A stretch of DNA of 64,000 nucleotides from Rhizobium favelukesii (GTDB lineage: Bacteria; Pseudomonadota; Alphaproteobacteria; Rhizobiales; Rhizobiaceae). The notes under the pieces are model-generated. The model ran no database searches. It worked only from the letters and a program-made list of their open reading frames with translations, and was not told where the DNA came from. Below are positions 18,256 to 26,520 of the stretch, piece by piece. The DNA lies in NCBI RefSeq assembly GCF_000577275.2, contig NZ_HG916852.1, forward strand, positions 3,103,001 to 3,167,000, given 5' to 3'. Position 1 is the stretch's first letter, and the number at the start of each line of letters is the position of its first letter. The position numbers were made by a program, and so were the translations under genes.

Positions 18256-18690
18256 GCGAATCGACCTTCTTGCCCACCGCCAAGCCCATTGCTTAGAGGC
18301 CAACTGCTGCCGAGTTCTTAAGTGAATTGTTAAGATTTGAACGAGTTTAGTGAATTGATCGACGGCGGGAAAATGCCCGAAAACGCGACGTTTTCAATGA
18401 TGAATCGCGCTGCGAGCGCTGGAATTCAAGCAATTGATTTTACAATACTTTTCCAACGACGGTGCTGCGATTGTCCGATTGCGGACAGGACGCCCCAAGG
18501 TGGAACACGTCAAAACGTCAATAGCCTCATCAACTGCATCAGTCGAGAGCGACGCGCCTCCCAGATGGCGCCTGGATACGGATAGGGGGCGCAATACGAA
18601 TGTATCGTGCACTGAGCGCATCCTTGGATTGTGCGCATGGAAAGAATCCCGTAAAAGGATTTAGTGTGCAATCATGATGGAACCGCTACG
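18256..18690. other. Intergenic region between GGDEF and HEPN genes
   Basis: No coding sequence is supported in these 435 bp. At 18318-18333 there is TTAA-N8-TTAA, flanked as CTTAA...TTAAG, about 63-78 bp before the diguanylate cyclase start. The same spacing and flanks occur at 48055-48070 before ctrA. This may be a CtrA-like site, although the consensus spacing is N7. The right half contains only stop-rich sequence. Confidence 0.35.
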
Positions 18691-19626
18691 ATGGACGCGA
18701 TTCTGACTGAAGGCTTTGATGCGGCTTTGACCCTGACCGACCATATCGAGCACCTGCCGGACAGGAAGCGGCGCGAACTGGCGCGCATCATCGAGATCCT
18801 GTTTGCCGAGGTCGAAGCCTTCCAGGCAAGCAAGCTGTCGGCCAAGCGCAATGCCGGCAGGATCCTGATGGTCCTCCTCTATGGATCTTACGCCCGCGGT
18901 GACTGGGTCGAGGATCACTTGAGCGGCTATCGCTCCGACTACGATCTGTTGATCGTCGTCAACAGCAAGACCTTCGCGGAGGAGCAGGAACTCTGGGAAG
19001 GCATCGAGGAGCGGCTGTTGAAGGAGCAGATCGCTCATCACATCGAAACACCGGTCGTGCCGATCGTCCACACGCTGGCTGATGTCAACGACCAGCTTTC
19101 CCGCGGTCGCCCCTTCTTCGTCGACATCGCCAGGGACGGCATCGTCCTCTACGAAGAGCCCGGCCATCCGCTGGCGCAACCGAAGCCGCTGACGGCGGAG
19201 GACGCCAATACGGAAGCGAAAGCTAATTTTGATCAGTGGTTCCCTGATGCCGTCGAATTTTTCGGCATCGCAGAATATTGCGGGGGACGGGGCAACTACA
19301 AACTGGCGGCCTTCAATCTGCATCAATCGACAGAACGGCTATATCATTGCCTGCTGCAGTCCCTGACCCTTTACAGCCCCAAATCCCATCGTCTGAAGGT
19401 TCTTCGCTCTCAAGCCGAAGGGCTGGATATCAGGTTGGTTGAGGCGTGGCCGCGCGACAGCCGGTTTTCACGACGCTGTTTCGAGTTGCTCTCGCGGGCC
19501 TATGTGGAAGCGCGATATTCGTCGAAATACACAATCACCAACGAGGAGCTCGCCTGGTTGGTCGAGCGCGTGAAGGTGCTGCAGGATCTCGTAAAGGCAG
19601 TTTGCATGGAGCGGCTTTCGTTGTAG
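18691..19626 (+). CDS. Nucleotidyltransferase-HEPN fusion protein
   Basis: This 311-residue protein joins a minimal nucleotidyltransferase (MNT) domain to a HEPN domain. The MNT signature is seen as LLYGSYARGDW followed by SDYDLLIVV (Gly65-Ser66, Asp83 and Asp85 by my count). The C-terminal third contains NYKLAAFNLHQSTERLYHCLL and RAYVEARYSSKY, typical of HEPN. In two-gene MNT/HEPN modules the first AMPylates and silences the second, an RNase toxin. Here both are in one chain, and I do not see a clear HEPN RX4-6H catalytic motif, so the role may be different. ATG 18691 is preferred; GTG 18664 is possible. A decayed Abi/HEPN-type gene lies just downstream. Confidence 0.75.
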   Translation: MDAILTEGFDAALTLTDHIEHLPDRKRRELARIIEILFAEVEAFQASKLSAKRNAGRILMVLLYGSYARGDWVEDHLSGYRSDYDLLIVVNSKTFAEEQELWEGIEERLLKEQIAHHIETPVVPIVHTLADVNDQLSRGRPFFVDIARDGIVLYEEPGHPLAQPKPLTAEDANTEAKANFDQWFPDAVEFFGIAEYCGGRGNYKLAAFNLHQSTERLYHCLLQSLTLYSPKSHRLKVLRSQAEGLDIRLVEAWPRDSRFSRRCFELLSRAYVEARYSSKYTITNEELAWLVERVKVLQDLVKAVCMERLSL

Positions 19627-19650
19627 CCGCGAATGGGCGCCTTGGGATCC

Positions 19651-19772
19651 CATCAGGGGTGAGTAGCGGCCTGCACCGTGGCAGAGTGAGGTCGCTAGAA
19701 AACTCTCTGGAGGCCAATCATGCCGATGACAGCAGATCAATCTCACGCGCAGACCGCTACTCACCCCTGATG
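19651..19772. repeat. MITE-like element with terminal inverted repeats
   Basis: A perfect 19-bp inverted repeat, CATCAGGGGTGAGTAGCGG at 19651-19669 and its complement at 19754-19772, bounds 84 bp of sequence. Allowing one mismatch it extends to 24 bp per arm (19651-19674 and 19749-19772). The element contains no gene and lies 24 bp after the HEPN protein stop. No obvious target-site duplication flanks it. A miniature transposable element is the simplest reading; a large hairpin acting on transcription is the alternative. Confidence 0.65.
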
Positions 19773-19884
19773 TGAAGGGATACGAACTGCAACCAATATC
19801 TGTTTTTCTCAAGGCGCTGAAAACCAGCTATCTGCGCGCAACACCACCATTCCTTTTATCGCAGGGAAAAATCGTCGCGGTTGC

Positions 19885-20430
19885 TCATTCGGTCAGGATT
19901 CCCCGGCCTTTCGCTTCTTTGGGCGGCTGGTGCAGCGCGATCGGTTCCGCCGGATAGACCTGCTGGAACCGGCAGTGGGTCTGGCACCAGGCGGCGGCCG
20001 GTGGGGACAGCCAGCCGGTCATTTCCAACATGCTGTCGTAGCGCTTCGGCAGGTTCCACATGATGACCGGCTCGTGATGGGCGATGAGATTCCGCAGGCT
20101 GCGGATTTGCGCCAGCGGGCCGGAGAAATCCTTTCTTCGCAACCCCTTTCCGTCCGGCTTGCGGCCGATCTTGTGCAGGGTTGTCTGCCACAGCGTTTCA
20201 TAGTCCTTGCCGAACATCGCAGTCCAGAAGCTGAATGTCAGGGCGGCGACGATCCGGCCGGGCGTCGGCTCCTTTTTGCCTTCCTCAATATCCTGGATGG
20301 CCTTGGCGAGCTGTTCGGGCTGCCATCCACCGAGCAGCAATCCCTCCTCGTGAAACCAGCTTTCATTGATAGCTTCGGTCATGATGGCATCGGTGCGGTT
20401 CCGCAGCGCCACTTCCAGCATCTGGAGCGG
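19885..20430 (-). pseudogene. Abi_2-like protein, N-terminus lost
   Basis: From about 20427 down to 19885 the frame encodes the C-terminal two thirds of an Abi-like (Abi_2) abortive-infection family protein: PLQMLEVALRNRTDAIMTEA, LTFSFWTAMFGKDYE, and SLRNLIAHHEPVIMW, whose RNLIAHH forms an RX4H HEPN-type motif. The usual N-terminal 60-80 residues are absent. The frame runs upstream instead into the 3' end of an HTH gene in another frame. The HEPN-type active site is preserved, but no proper start is seen. This is probably a deletion fossil. Confidence 0.65.
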
Positions 20431-20800
20431 CGTAGATATTGCTGTTCCAGTCCACGGCAGCCGTCTTGCGCATTTCGCGCCTGATATAGCCAGCCCTCTC
20501 CAGGGCGCGCATATTGTTCTGGATAGTCTTCTCCGTGACATCCATACGATTCGCCAATTCCTTCTTGGCCGGAAACGGCTTGCGCGTCGGCTCGTGCCAG
20601 TAATCCAGGAGCTGGATGATGATGTTCATCTGCATCGCATTGATGCCAAGACGGCGCTGCGCCTGGATCAGGATAGAGGGGATGCCGGCGTAACCGTGGC
20701 TATACACGGCCTTGACCCAGATGCGCTCCGTTGAGGAAGGCTACTTGGCTGCGGGCTTGGGAAAGTTGATGGCTTCTGCATCGGTAGTCGTGGCGCTCAT
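20428..20800 (-). pseudogene. HTH-domain protein with amber stop and lost C-terminus
   Basis: Reading from ATG 20800, the frame starts MSATTTDAEAINFPKPAAK, meets TAG at 20741-20743, and continues without interruption as STERIWVKAVYSHGYAGI, ILIQAQRRLGINAMQMNII and a winged-helix segment KKELANRMDVTEKTIQNNMRALE up to WNSNIY. TAG may derive from a CAG glutamine codon. After NIY the frame runs out of register into the truncated Abi gene (junction about 20428-20435). The family is a plasmid- or island-associated HTH protein. Initiation after the stop could still give a 90-residue domain. Confidence 0.65.
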
Positions 20801-20872
20801 GGTTATTCCGGGTCGCGCTGACGTTCCTCTTCCCCAAGTAAACATATCTTCCGAGACAGCGGCCGCTCACCC

Positions 20873-20891
20873 GTAGCATACGGTAACATAC
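20873..20891. promoter_or_regulatory. 19-bp palindrome, copy A
   Basis: GTAGCATAC-G-GTAACATAC. The right half is a perfect copy of the shared half-site; the left half is degenerate. It is centred 101 bp before the start of the exported protein gene at 20983. It belongs to the set at 27026, 27532 and 29797. Confidence 0.5.
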
Positions 20892-20982
20892 TATCTGCAT
20901 CGGAGCCTTCGCTGCCATGGTGTGTGCGATCTCGCTGCGAAGAGAGCGAGAACCGATCTCGAAACACAAGGGACACAAGCGA

Positions 20983-21381
20983 ATGAAAGTCCTCAAGAGC
21001 ACCGCCCACCTGCTTGCGGCAATCTCGGTTCTGATGCTGGTCTCCGTACCGATCCTCGGTCCGTCACCGGCCGAAGCAGGACGGGCGGCGGCGTGCGGCC
21101 CGAGAGGCTGTGCTGCGGCCGGATGCGGGCCAAGCGGTTGCGCAGCCGGAGCCGTCCGACGTCCTCCCGGTTATCGTCCGGTACCGCACCGCGGCGTGGT
21201 CGTCGTCGCACCGCATCGCTACTGGAGGCCGGGCGGTGCGATTGCCGCGGGTGCTGCGATCGGCTTCGTTGCCGGGGCGACGGCGGCCTCGATCGCCGGA
21301 ACGCCACCCAAGCCCGGCTATTGCTGGTACTACACGACTCCAGCCAAGACGACCGGCTTCTGGGACGTGTGCCCCTCGTAA
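20983..21381 (+). CDS. Small exported protein with Gly/Ala-rich segment
   Basis: This 132-residue secreted protein starts at ATG 20983, preceded by AAGGGA. It has a signal peptide (residues 1-30, MKVLKSTAHLLAAISVLML, cleavage near AEAGR). A cysteine/glycine-rich stretch (CGPRGCAAAGCGPSGCA) follows, then a glycine/alanine hydrophobic segment and a C-terminal GYCWYYTTPAKTTGFWDVCP block. That C-terminal block recurs in small rhizobial periplasmic proteins of unknown function. It is preceded by palindrome copy A. A membrane-protein gene follows after 23 bp. Confidence 0.65.
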   Translation: MKVLKSTAHLLAAISVLMLVSVPILGPSPAEAGRAAACGPRGCAAAGCGPSGCAAGAVRRPPGYRPVPHRGVVVVAPHRYWRPGGAIAAGAAIGFVAGATAASIAGTPPKPGYCWYYTTPAKTTGFWDVCPS

Positions 21382-21404
21382 TACAGCCAGATCGAGAAAA
21401 TCCT

Positions 21405-21875
21405 ATGACGACTTCGCGGGCGCGATATTCGTGGCTGCTGACGACACAGCCGATTGGCTCTGCATCCTTGCTGAGCCAATGCTATCCCCTGTACTCCCGA
21501 ATGCTGGATGATCCAGGGCATGTGCAGGTATACGCCGATACGCCTATGGTTTCGGTTATTGGGCTCAGCATAGCACTGGTGCAATTCGCGCACTGGTATC
21601 GGGCATTCAAGGTTCCCGTGCCGTTCAGGGACGCTAACGTTGTCCTTGGTCAGCTTGTCCTGTTCGCCAGCCGCCTCACCTTCATCATCGCCAGTGCGCT
21701 GTTTTCCTTGGTGCTATTTCGACATCTGCCGGAAGCCGATTTTGGACAGCCCTGGGCCTATGTCTGGCGCGGCCTTCTCCTCCTGGCGGTCTTGTTTTCC
21801 GTTTTCTGTTTCACCACCGAATTGGAGCGCCTCGGGGTGGCGTTTCGCGGACAGGAGAAAACAACAGGCGATTGA
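21405..21875 (+). CDS. Hypothetical membrane protein
   Basis: This 156-residue protein has about three hydrophobic segments (around MVSVIGLSIALVQFAHW, VLFASRLTFIIASALFSLVLF and WRGLLLLAVLFSVFCF). It starts with ATG 21405, 23 bp after the preceding exported-protein gene, and is probably in one operon with it. I do not recognise the family. The polarity of loops suggests an inner-membrane protein. Confidence 0.6.
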   Translation: MTTSRARYSWLLTTQPIGSASLLSQCYPLYSRMLDDPGHVQVYADTPMVSVIGLSIALVQFAHWYRAFKVPVPFRDANVVLGQLVLFASRLTFIIASALFSLVLFRHLPEADFGQPWAYVWRGLLLLAVLFSVFCFTTELERLGVAFRGQEKTTGD

Positions 21876-22001
21876 TTCGGTTCGAATCGCTGCGACGGAC
21901 GTGGCGCGCGCCACCGTCAGCCGTGGCTGGGCCGGTCGCGCAGGCTTGGCCGCCAAGAATATGGCGGCGGCCGAGGCTCGCTCATCGAGCACCGTCCGCA
22001 A

Positions 22002-22021
22002 CAGAACATACCAGATGTTAC
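22002..22021. promoter_or_regulatory. Rearranged palindromic site, copy E
   Basis: CAGAACATACCAGATGTTAC contains AACAT-N5-ATGTT. It is identical at 17 of 20 positions to 29585-29604, and both are followed by GGGC. It uses the same half-site words as the GTATGTTAC palindromes but in opposite order. It lies 58-77 bp before the DUF2147 gene start at 22079. Confidence 0.4.
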
Positions 22022-22078
22022 GGGCTTTCGCCGGCGCCACCGTGTAGTTGTTGAGCGCAGTCACGTGAAGGAGAAGTC

Positions 22079-22417
22079 ATGAAGCGCCTACTCATAGCCA
22101 TCGCGGCATTTGCGGCAATTGCCAACATCGCATATGCACAAGATCCGATTGTTGGAAACTGGAGGACCGAGCTTGGAGATACCGCCGAAATCGCTTCCTG
22201 CGGCAGCGGCTATTGTATCACCCTGAAATCGGGCAAGCACGCCGGCAAGCAGATCGGCACCTTCGGAGGTAGGGACGGCAGTTACGAAGGCAAGATCACC
22301 GATCCGGGTGCCAACAAGACCTATAACGGCTCCGTGACTGTCTCAGGTAACGCGCTAAAGCTGAAGGGGTGCGTGTTGAAGGTCGTGTGTGAAGCGCAAA
22401 CGTGGCCTCGCCTCTGA
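22079..22417 (+). CDS. Exported DUF2147-family protein
   Basis: This 112-residue protein has a signal peptide (MKRLLIAIAAFAAIANIAYA|QD). The mature part starts PIVGNWRTELGDTAEIASCGSGYCI and ends KGCVLKVVCEAQTWPRL, as in DUF2147 proteins, which form a lipocalin-like barrel and whose function is not established. AAGGAGAAG precedes ATG 22079. It is slightly short for the family, which often has an intact Trp-Thr-Arg ending; here the ending is WPRL. Site E lies in its promoter region. Confidence 0.78.
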   Translation: MKRLLIAIAAFAAIANIAYAQDPIVGNWRTELGDTAEIASCGSGYCITLKSGKHAGKQIGTFGGRDGSYEGKITDPGANKTYNGSVTVSGNALKLKGCVLKVVCEAQTWPRL

Positions 22418-22461
22418 GAAGAAAGCCTGGGTGTCCGCCGCCGTTGCCAGCGACGGTCCCC

Positions 22462-24399
22462 TTATTGTGACCGGTTGACCTGCACCATCGGCTGGGCGAA
22501 ATCGATGTCATTTTCGCCAAATGTCTGCATCAGCAATGTGTATGCTTTTCTTCGGATCGAAGTCTGTTCGCCTAGCTTGCAGGTGAACCCTACAGCGACT
22601 TCGATGCCGTACTCGCCGATTTTCTCGACGCCGGTCAGCTTGAGCGGCTTTATGAAAGATGACTTGAATTCCGGATCCGCCTCGAGCTCGACGCCGATAT
22701 CCTTGATGAGTTTGCTCACTTTATCCAGGTCCGTTTTGAAGGGGATATGGAAGCGAAATTTGTCGACTGCCCAGTCACGGCTCGAATTTTTGATTGCGCC
22801 AAGCGTGCCGAAAGGCACCGTAAATATTGGTCCTTGATAATGCCGCAGTCGTACAGATCGTAGGCTAAACGACTCGACGACACCGGCGTAGCTTCCCGCC
22901 TCAATGTATTCCCCGACTCGGAACGCATCGTCCAGTAGATAAAAAACGCCGCTGACAATGTCTTTGACGAGAGTCTGCGAGCCAAATCCAAGAGCAACAC
23001 CCACCACCCCTGCTCCGGCGATAAGCGGGCCGATCTGCACACCCATCTGTGAGAGAACAGTGAGAACGGCCACAGAAAGCAGCCCGGCGGCCAGCGTGTT
23101 GCGGAAAACCGGGAGCAAGGTGCGAATCCGGCTTTGGCGCGCCATCTCGTTCGAGTCGAGCGCTCCTTCGTCGCCGTAATCGCTGAGCTTGCGGGCGATG
23201 TATGCGTTGCCGAGTTGCCAGATTAAGTCGAATACAAGCAGAATAACAACGCTATTGAATACGCCGGCAACGATCGACTGAGCCAGAGCCAGGTGATCGC
23301 CTAACGGCTGAAAATTTTCGTGCCAAACGAAGGCGATCCAATCCGCTGCCGCGATGACGATAACAGCTCTCGCCACCCGAACAAGCATGACGGCTTTCAG
23401 CTCCCTCGTGCCATTGCTGTTCCAGTGAGAAGCCGCGAACGCCGAGGTCAGCTTGTCAGCGACTGACAGCGCGCGTGGCACAACGACAATCATGATACCG
23501 ATCCAAAACAATCCTACGAAGCCACAGCACCAAAGTAGCCAGAGCGAGATCGCAGCACCAATCCTTATTGCGCGAGGCGCTCGGCCCACTGCGGAATTGC
23601 CATCACTTCGAGGCGCGCGGCCTATTGTATCGATCACGATCAGGAGAAAGACTGTCGAAAATATAAGGGCACTCAGCGAACGGACGTTCGATGCGACGCC
23701 GAGCCTCTCGCCAATAGCCGAAAATGCCAATGCCGCCGTCAGCACAGCGACGAGCAGTCGGACGCGAGGATAGACCCTAGCCATCGATGTGGATGCGGCC
23801 ATCGCGAGCCGGTAGAGCGCCATTGCTCCCTGGAAGGCCACTGTCGCCAGAAGCGAGTAGAGAACGACCAACCGCACAAGCGGCGGCCAGGCGACGAGCA
23901 GATACAATAGCGCAGCCGTAGCCGTGAATATCAACAGTGGCATAATCTCGGTGTGGACTCGCTTCAGCAGAGGGTTGGCTGGGAACATGTATGGCGCCGA
24001 ACGACGAATGGATCGGCCCCCGCCAATGGCTGCGATGATCCCGAGCAACAGTATTCCAGGCGCAAGGCCACTGTCGCGCGCCTCTTGCCAAACCGGACGC
24101 GATACGCGGTAGAGTTCGTTGCCAAATAGCGGCACGGCGGAAAGCAGTCCGTCGAGGCGGGTGCGTGATCGGGTCTCCAATTCGTCGATCACCCGCACGG
24201 CTTCTGTAGGCGCGGCTTCCGCAGCCACAACTTGCCTTTGCGCCAACCATGTCTTCACGTCCGCGTCTTCGAGAAGGCGAAGCAGTTCGGTGATCTTTGG
24301 CGGCTCAGCAGGGGTCGTCGCAAGCGCAAAGGCCCCCAACGGAGAACTGCTCCACAAACAAAGGCACAGGTTGAGTAGCAGAATGCGAATGGTGAACAT
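22462..24399 (-). CDS. MscS-family mechanosensitive channel
   Basis: This 645-residue channel has a signal-like N-terminus, a periplasmic stretch, about eight predicted membrane segments and a C-terminal MscS core. The pore helix is recognisable as GPLIAGAGVVGVALGFGSQTLVKD, followed by the beta domain (RVGEYIEAGSYAGVVESFSLRSVRLR) and IPFKTDLDKVSKLIK. It is larger than E. coli MscS (286 residues) and resembles the YbdG/YnaI or plant-like extended types. It should protect against hypo-osmotic shock. It runs convergent with the DUF2147 gene. Confidence 0.9.
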   Translation of the reverse strand: MFTIRILLLNLCLCLWSSSPLGAFALATTPAEPPKITELLRLLEDADVKTWLAQRQVVAAEAAPTEAVRVIDELETRSRTRLDGLLSAVPLFGNELYRVSRPVWQEARDSGLAPGILLLGIIAAIGGGRSIRRSAPYMFPANPLLKRVHTEIMPLLIFTATAALLYLLVAWPPLVRLVVLYSLLATVAFQGAMALYRLAMAASTSMARVYPRVRLLVAVLTAALAFSAIGERLGVASNVRSLSALIFSTVFLLIVIDTIGRAPRSDGNSAVGRAPRAIRIGAAISLWLLWCCGFVGLFWIGIMIVVVPRALSVADKLTSAFAASHWNSNGTRELKAVMLVRVARAVIVIAAADWIAFVWHENFQPLGDHLALAQSIVAGVFNSVVILLVFDLIWQLGNAYIARKLSDYGDEGALDSNEMARQSRIRTLLPVFRNTLAAGLLSVAVLTVLSQMGVQIGPLIAGAGVVGVALGFGSQTLVKDIVSGVFYLLDDAFRVGEYIEAGSYAGVVESFSLRSVRLRHYQGPIFTVPFGTLGAIKNSSRDWAVDKFRFHIPFKTDLDKVSKLIKDIGVELEADPEFKSSFIKPLKLTGVEKIGEYGIEVAVGFTCKLGEQTSIRRKAYTLLMQTFGENDIDFAQPMVQVNRSQ

Positions 24400-24617
24400 T
24401 TAGCCTCGCGCGGCCAACTGGCGCCTTGGTGTAAATCGTTGGGATGAATCGTGATGAATTTCCGTGCCCTCTGGAAAGGAGCCGATGCTTGCCGCCTTAT
24501 CTTATCCGGACCGGTCGGATCCAACGATGCGGCCCAGAGGGTTCGAAGCAAAGCAGATACGAGCAACCTGTATTTCGGCCTATATGCATCCGAAATGCTA
24601 GGTCTGGCCCATGCTCA

Positions 24618-25112
24618 TCATTGAGGACCATCGTCAGAATGCGCGCGCTTTGCTCGCAACATATCGAATCTTCCAACGTCGGTCATGATGTTGACCAGAA
24701 CACTGCCAGTCCATCCGAAGGTGAATAACCCCGACATGCCGATGATCGGTCCGAGCAGACGCCATCGATCTGGCAGAGTGACGTTGCCTTCCCCGAGCGT
24801 CGTGTAGCTCTCCAAAACGAAATAGTAGCTGTCGCGCATCGAGGGGATGATTGAACGCGCATAAAGAGGAACCGACCAGATCAGCGTCTCTGCAAAATGC
24901 AGGATTGCCAAGGCAGCGATCGTCACTGCGAGCACGAGATTCAGGCGCCAGTGCCCTCTGGCGCTCGTGACATGCATCCACGATTTGCTGAATTTCCAAC
25001 TGATGGCCCGGATGCCCACGCCGTGCACGAATATCACCACGATCAGAATGACAGTGCCGACACATATCTCCAGAACCGGGTTTGGAGCCGATAGCAGATC
25101 CACAAGTGACAT
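24618..25112 (-). CDS. Two-TM ion-channel-like protein
   Basis: This 164-residue protein has an N-terminal membrane segment (EICVGTVILIVVIFVHGVGI), a second around LNLVLAVTIAALAILHFAETLIW, a re-entrant loop with ESYTTLGEGNVTLP, and a last helix (LLGPIIGMSGLFTFGWTGSVLVNIM). The layout recalls the ion-channel (Ion_trans_2) pore, but the filter reads TLGEG rather than the potassium signature TVGYG. The ion specificity is therefore unclear. It is flanked by an MscS-type channel and exported proteins. Confidence 0.7.
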   Translation of the reverse strand: MSLVDLLSAPNPVLEICVGTVILIVVIFVHGVGIRAISWKFSKSWMHVTSARGHWRLNLVLAVTIAALAILHFAETLIWSVPLYARSIIPSMRDSYYFVLESYTTLGEGNVTLPDRWRLLGPIIGMSGLFTFGWTGSVLVNIMTDVGRFDMLRAKRAHSDDGPQ

Positions 25113-25199
25113 CCTCGGTAGTCTGGCCGCAGGTGTGGAAGGCTTCTCTCGAGCCTCCCACTGGTCTGTCTCCAGCGCAAATGGTGCGGTTGCGTCGCG

Positions 25200-25895
25200 C
25201 TAGTAACAAGGTGGATAGGGGTAGTATCCGCATGCTGGAGGCGGGTAGTAGGGCCGATTGGCGGCGACCGCGGCTGCGCCGACCGCAGCACCCGCAACCA
25301 CGCCCGCGCCGTAATAGGCGCCAGGATGTGCGTACCAGCCGCCACGCCAGACGGGGGCGCGAAAACCAGCGCCCCCGACGGCGACGCCCCCGTAAGGACC
25401 ACGTGCCGCAAACCAGTCGATGAACAGTGATGCCGGCCCATCCGCTCCGGCGAGATCACCTTCGAGCACAGCCACGTCGAAGGTCAGATTCTCGCCCTCG
25501 AGCTTCGGCATCTTCAGGACGACCACGGCGTCGGCGATGGAATCTCCCTTGGCGCTCAAGACCGAAATCGTCGCATTGGGAGGGTCTTTGGCGAAACTGT
25601 CTGCCCCCTCGCCCCACTGCTTGATGAACTCTGCGGTCAGGACATGCCCCGCAGAACGCACCGGGCGGTCGGCGAACACAATGGAATTTGCTGAGATGCC
25701 GCTCATCGTCAGCTTGCCGTTCTCCAGCTTTGCACCTACGGAGTTGAGCACGGCAAGCGACGGCACCATTTTGGACTTGGTTGCGCCGATGGTCTTCTGC
25801 GCGGGGGCCGAGATGGCGTCTTGCGCGCCGACCGGTGAGGTGAAAGCGAGGCTCGCGGCGACCGCGATGATGCAGGTGTGAGAGATCCTAAGCAC
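25200..25895 (-). CDS. Exported protein of unknown function
   Basis: This 231-residue protein starts from GTG 25895, with GGAGG 7 bp upstream. The signal peptide is about residues 1-24 (cleavage near GAQDA). The middle part is soluble (VLTAEFIKQWGEGADSF, VLKMPKLEGENLTFDVAVLEGDL). The C-terminus is Gly/Ala/Tyr/Pro-rich and ends ACGYYPYPPCY, suggesting a wall- or surface-exposed tail. I do not recognise a named domain. It precedes an OmpA-like gene and follows it in transcription by 29 bp, so the two probably share a transcript. Confidence 0.68.
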   Translation of the reverse strand: MLRISHTCIIAVAASLAFTSPVGAQDAISAPAQKTIGATKSKMVPSLAVLNSVGAKLENGKLTMSGISANSIVFADRPVRSAGHVLTAEFIKQWGEGADSFAKDPPNATISVLSAKGDSIADAVVVLKMPKLEGENLTFDVAVLEGDLAGADGPASLFIDWFAARGPYGGVAVGGAGFRAPVWRGGWYAHPGAYYGAGVVAGAAVGAAAVAANRPYYPPPACGYYPYPPCY

Positions 25896-25924
25896 TATTT
25901 GTCCTCCGGTGGGCCACGAGGCCT

Positions 25925-26494
25925 CTACTTCAAAAGTCCAAGATTGATCAGTTGAACGCGCCTGTTATCGGCAGCCTCCGGGTGGCCGGCGTCGATCGGC
26001 CATTCTTCGCCCGCGCCAACGGAAAAGAGGCGATCGGGTGAAATTGCGAACGTCGTCGCCAGCGCCTCGTTGATCGCGTCGGCGCGTTTCTGGCTGAGCT
26101 CGAGGTTGTGTCTGGCCGATCCCGTCGCGCTGGAATGCCCGACGATAAGGAACTTGTAGCGGAACAGATCCGGGTGATGCAGTGCATCTGCGATCAGGCC
26201 GACGGTGCGGTAGGATTTCGGCTCGATGGCGGTGGAGTTGTTTTCGAAATCGATCTCGACGATCAGCTGCGAAAGCTCTGCGAGCTTGCTCCAGTTGGGG
26301 AGTGCTGCAACGCCCTTCCCGACGTTGGCGTTTGCCTCCTCCACGAGCAGGGCGACGTCGACGGCAGGGGCTGCCGACCTGACCTGTCCCAGCGTGCTCA
26401 TGATCTGACTGTTGTCGAGCTGTTGAGCGGACGCGATGCAGGGAGCCAGCAGCAGGCCGAGTGCGAGTGAGACGCTAAGGCGACGAACGAACAT
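25925..26494 (-). CDS. OmpA-family protein
   Basis: This 189-residue exported protein has a signal peptide (MFVRRLSVSLALGLLLAPCIASA) and a C-terminal OmpA-like peptidoglycan-binding domain. The domain is recognised by IDFENNSTAIEPKSY, FLIVGHSSATGSARHNLELSQKRADAI and EAADNRRVQLINL. ATG 26494 is preferred over a longer in-frame start. There is no outer-membrane barrel, so it is a short peptidoglycan-associated protein. The gene lies 26 bp downstream of the cysteine-rich protein gene and is co-oriented with it. Confidence 0.85.
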   Translation of the reverse strand: MFVRRLSVSLALGLLLAPCIASAQQLDNSQIMSTLGQVRSAAPAVDVALLVEEANANVGKGVAALPNWSKLAELSQLIVEIDFENNSTAIEPKSYRTVGLIADALHHPDLFRYKFLIVGHSSATGSARHNLELSQKRADAINEALATTFAISPDRLFSVGAGEEWPIDAGHPEAADNRRVQLINLGLLK

Positions 26495-26520
26495 TTTCTT
26501 TTCCCCGGTTCGGATCAAGT

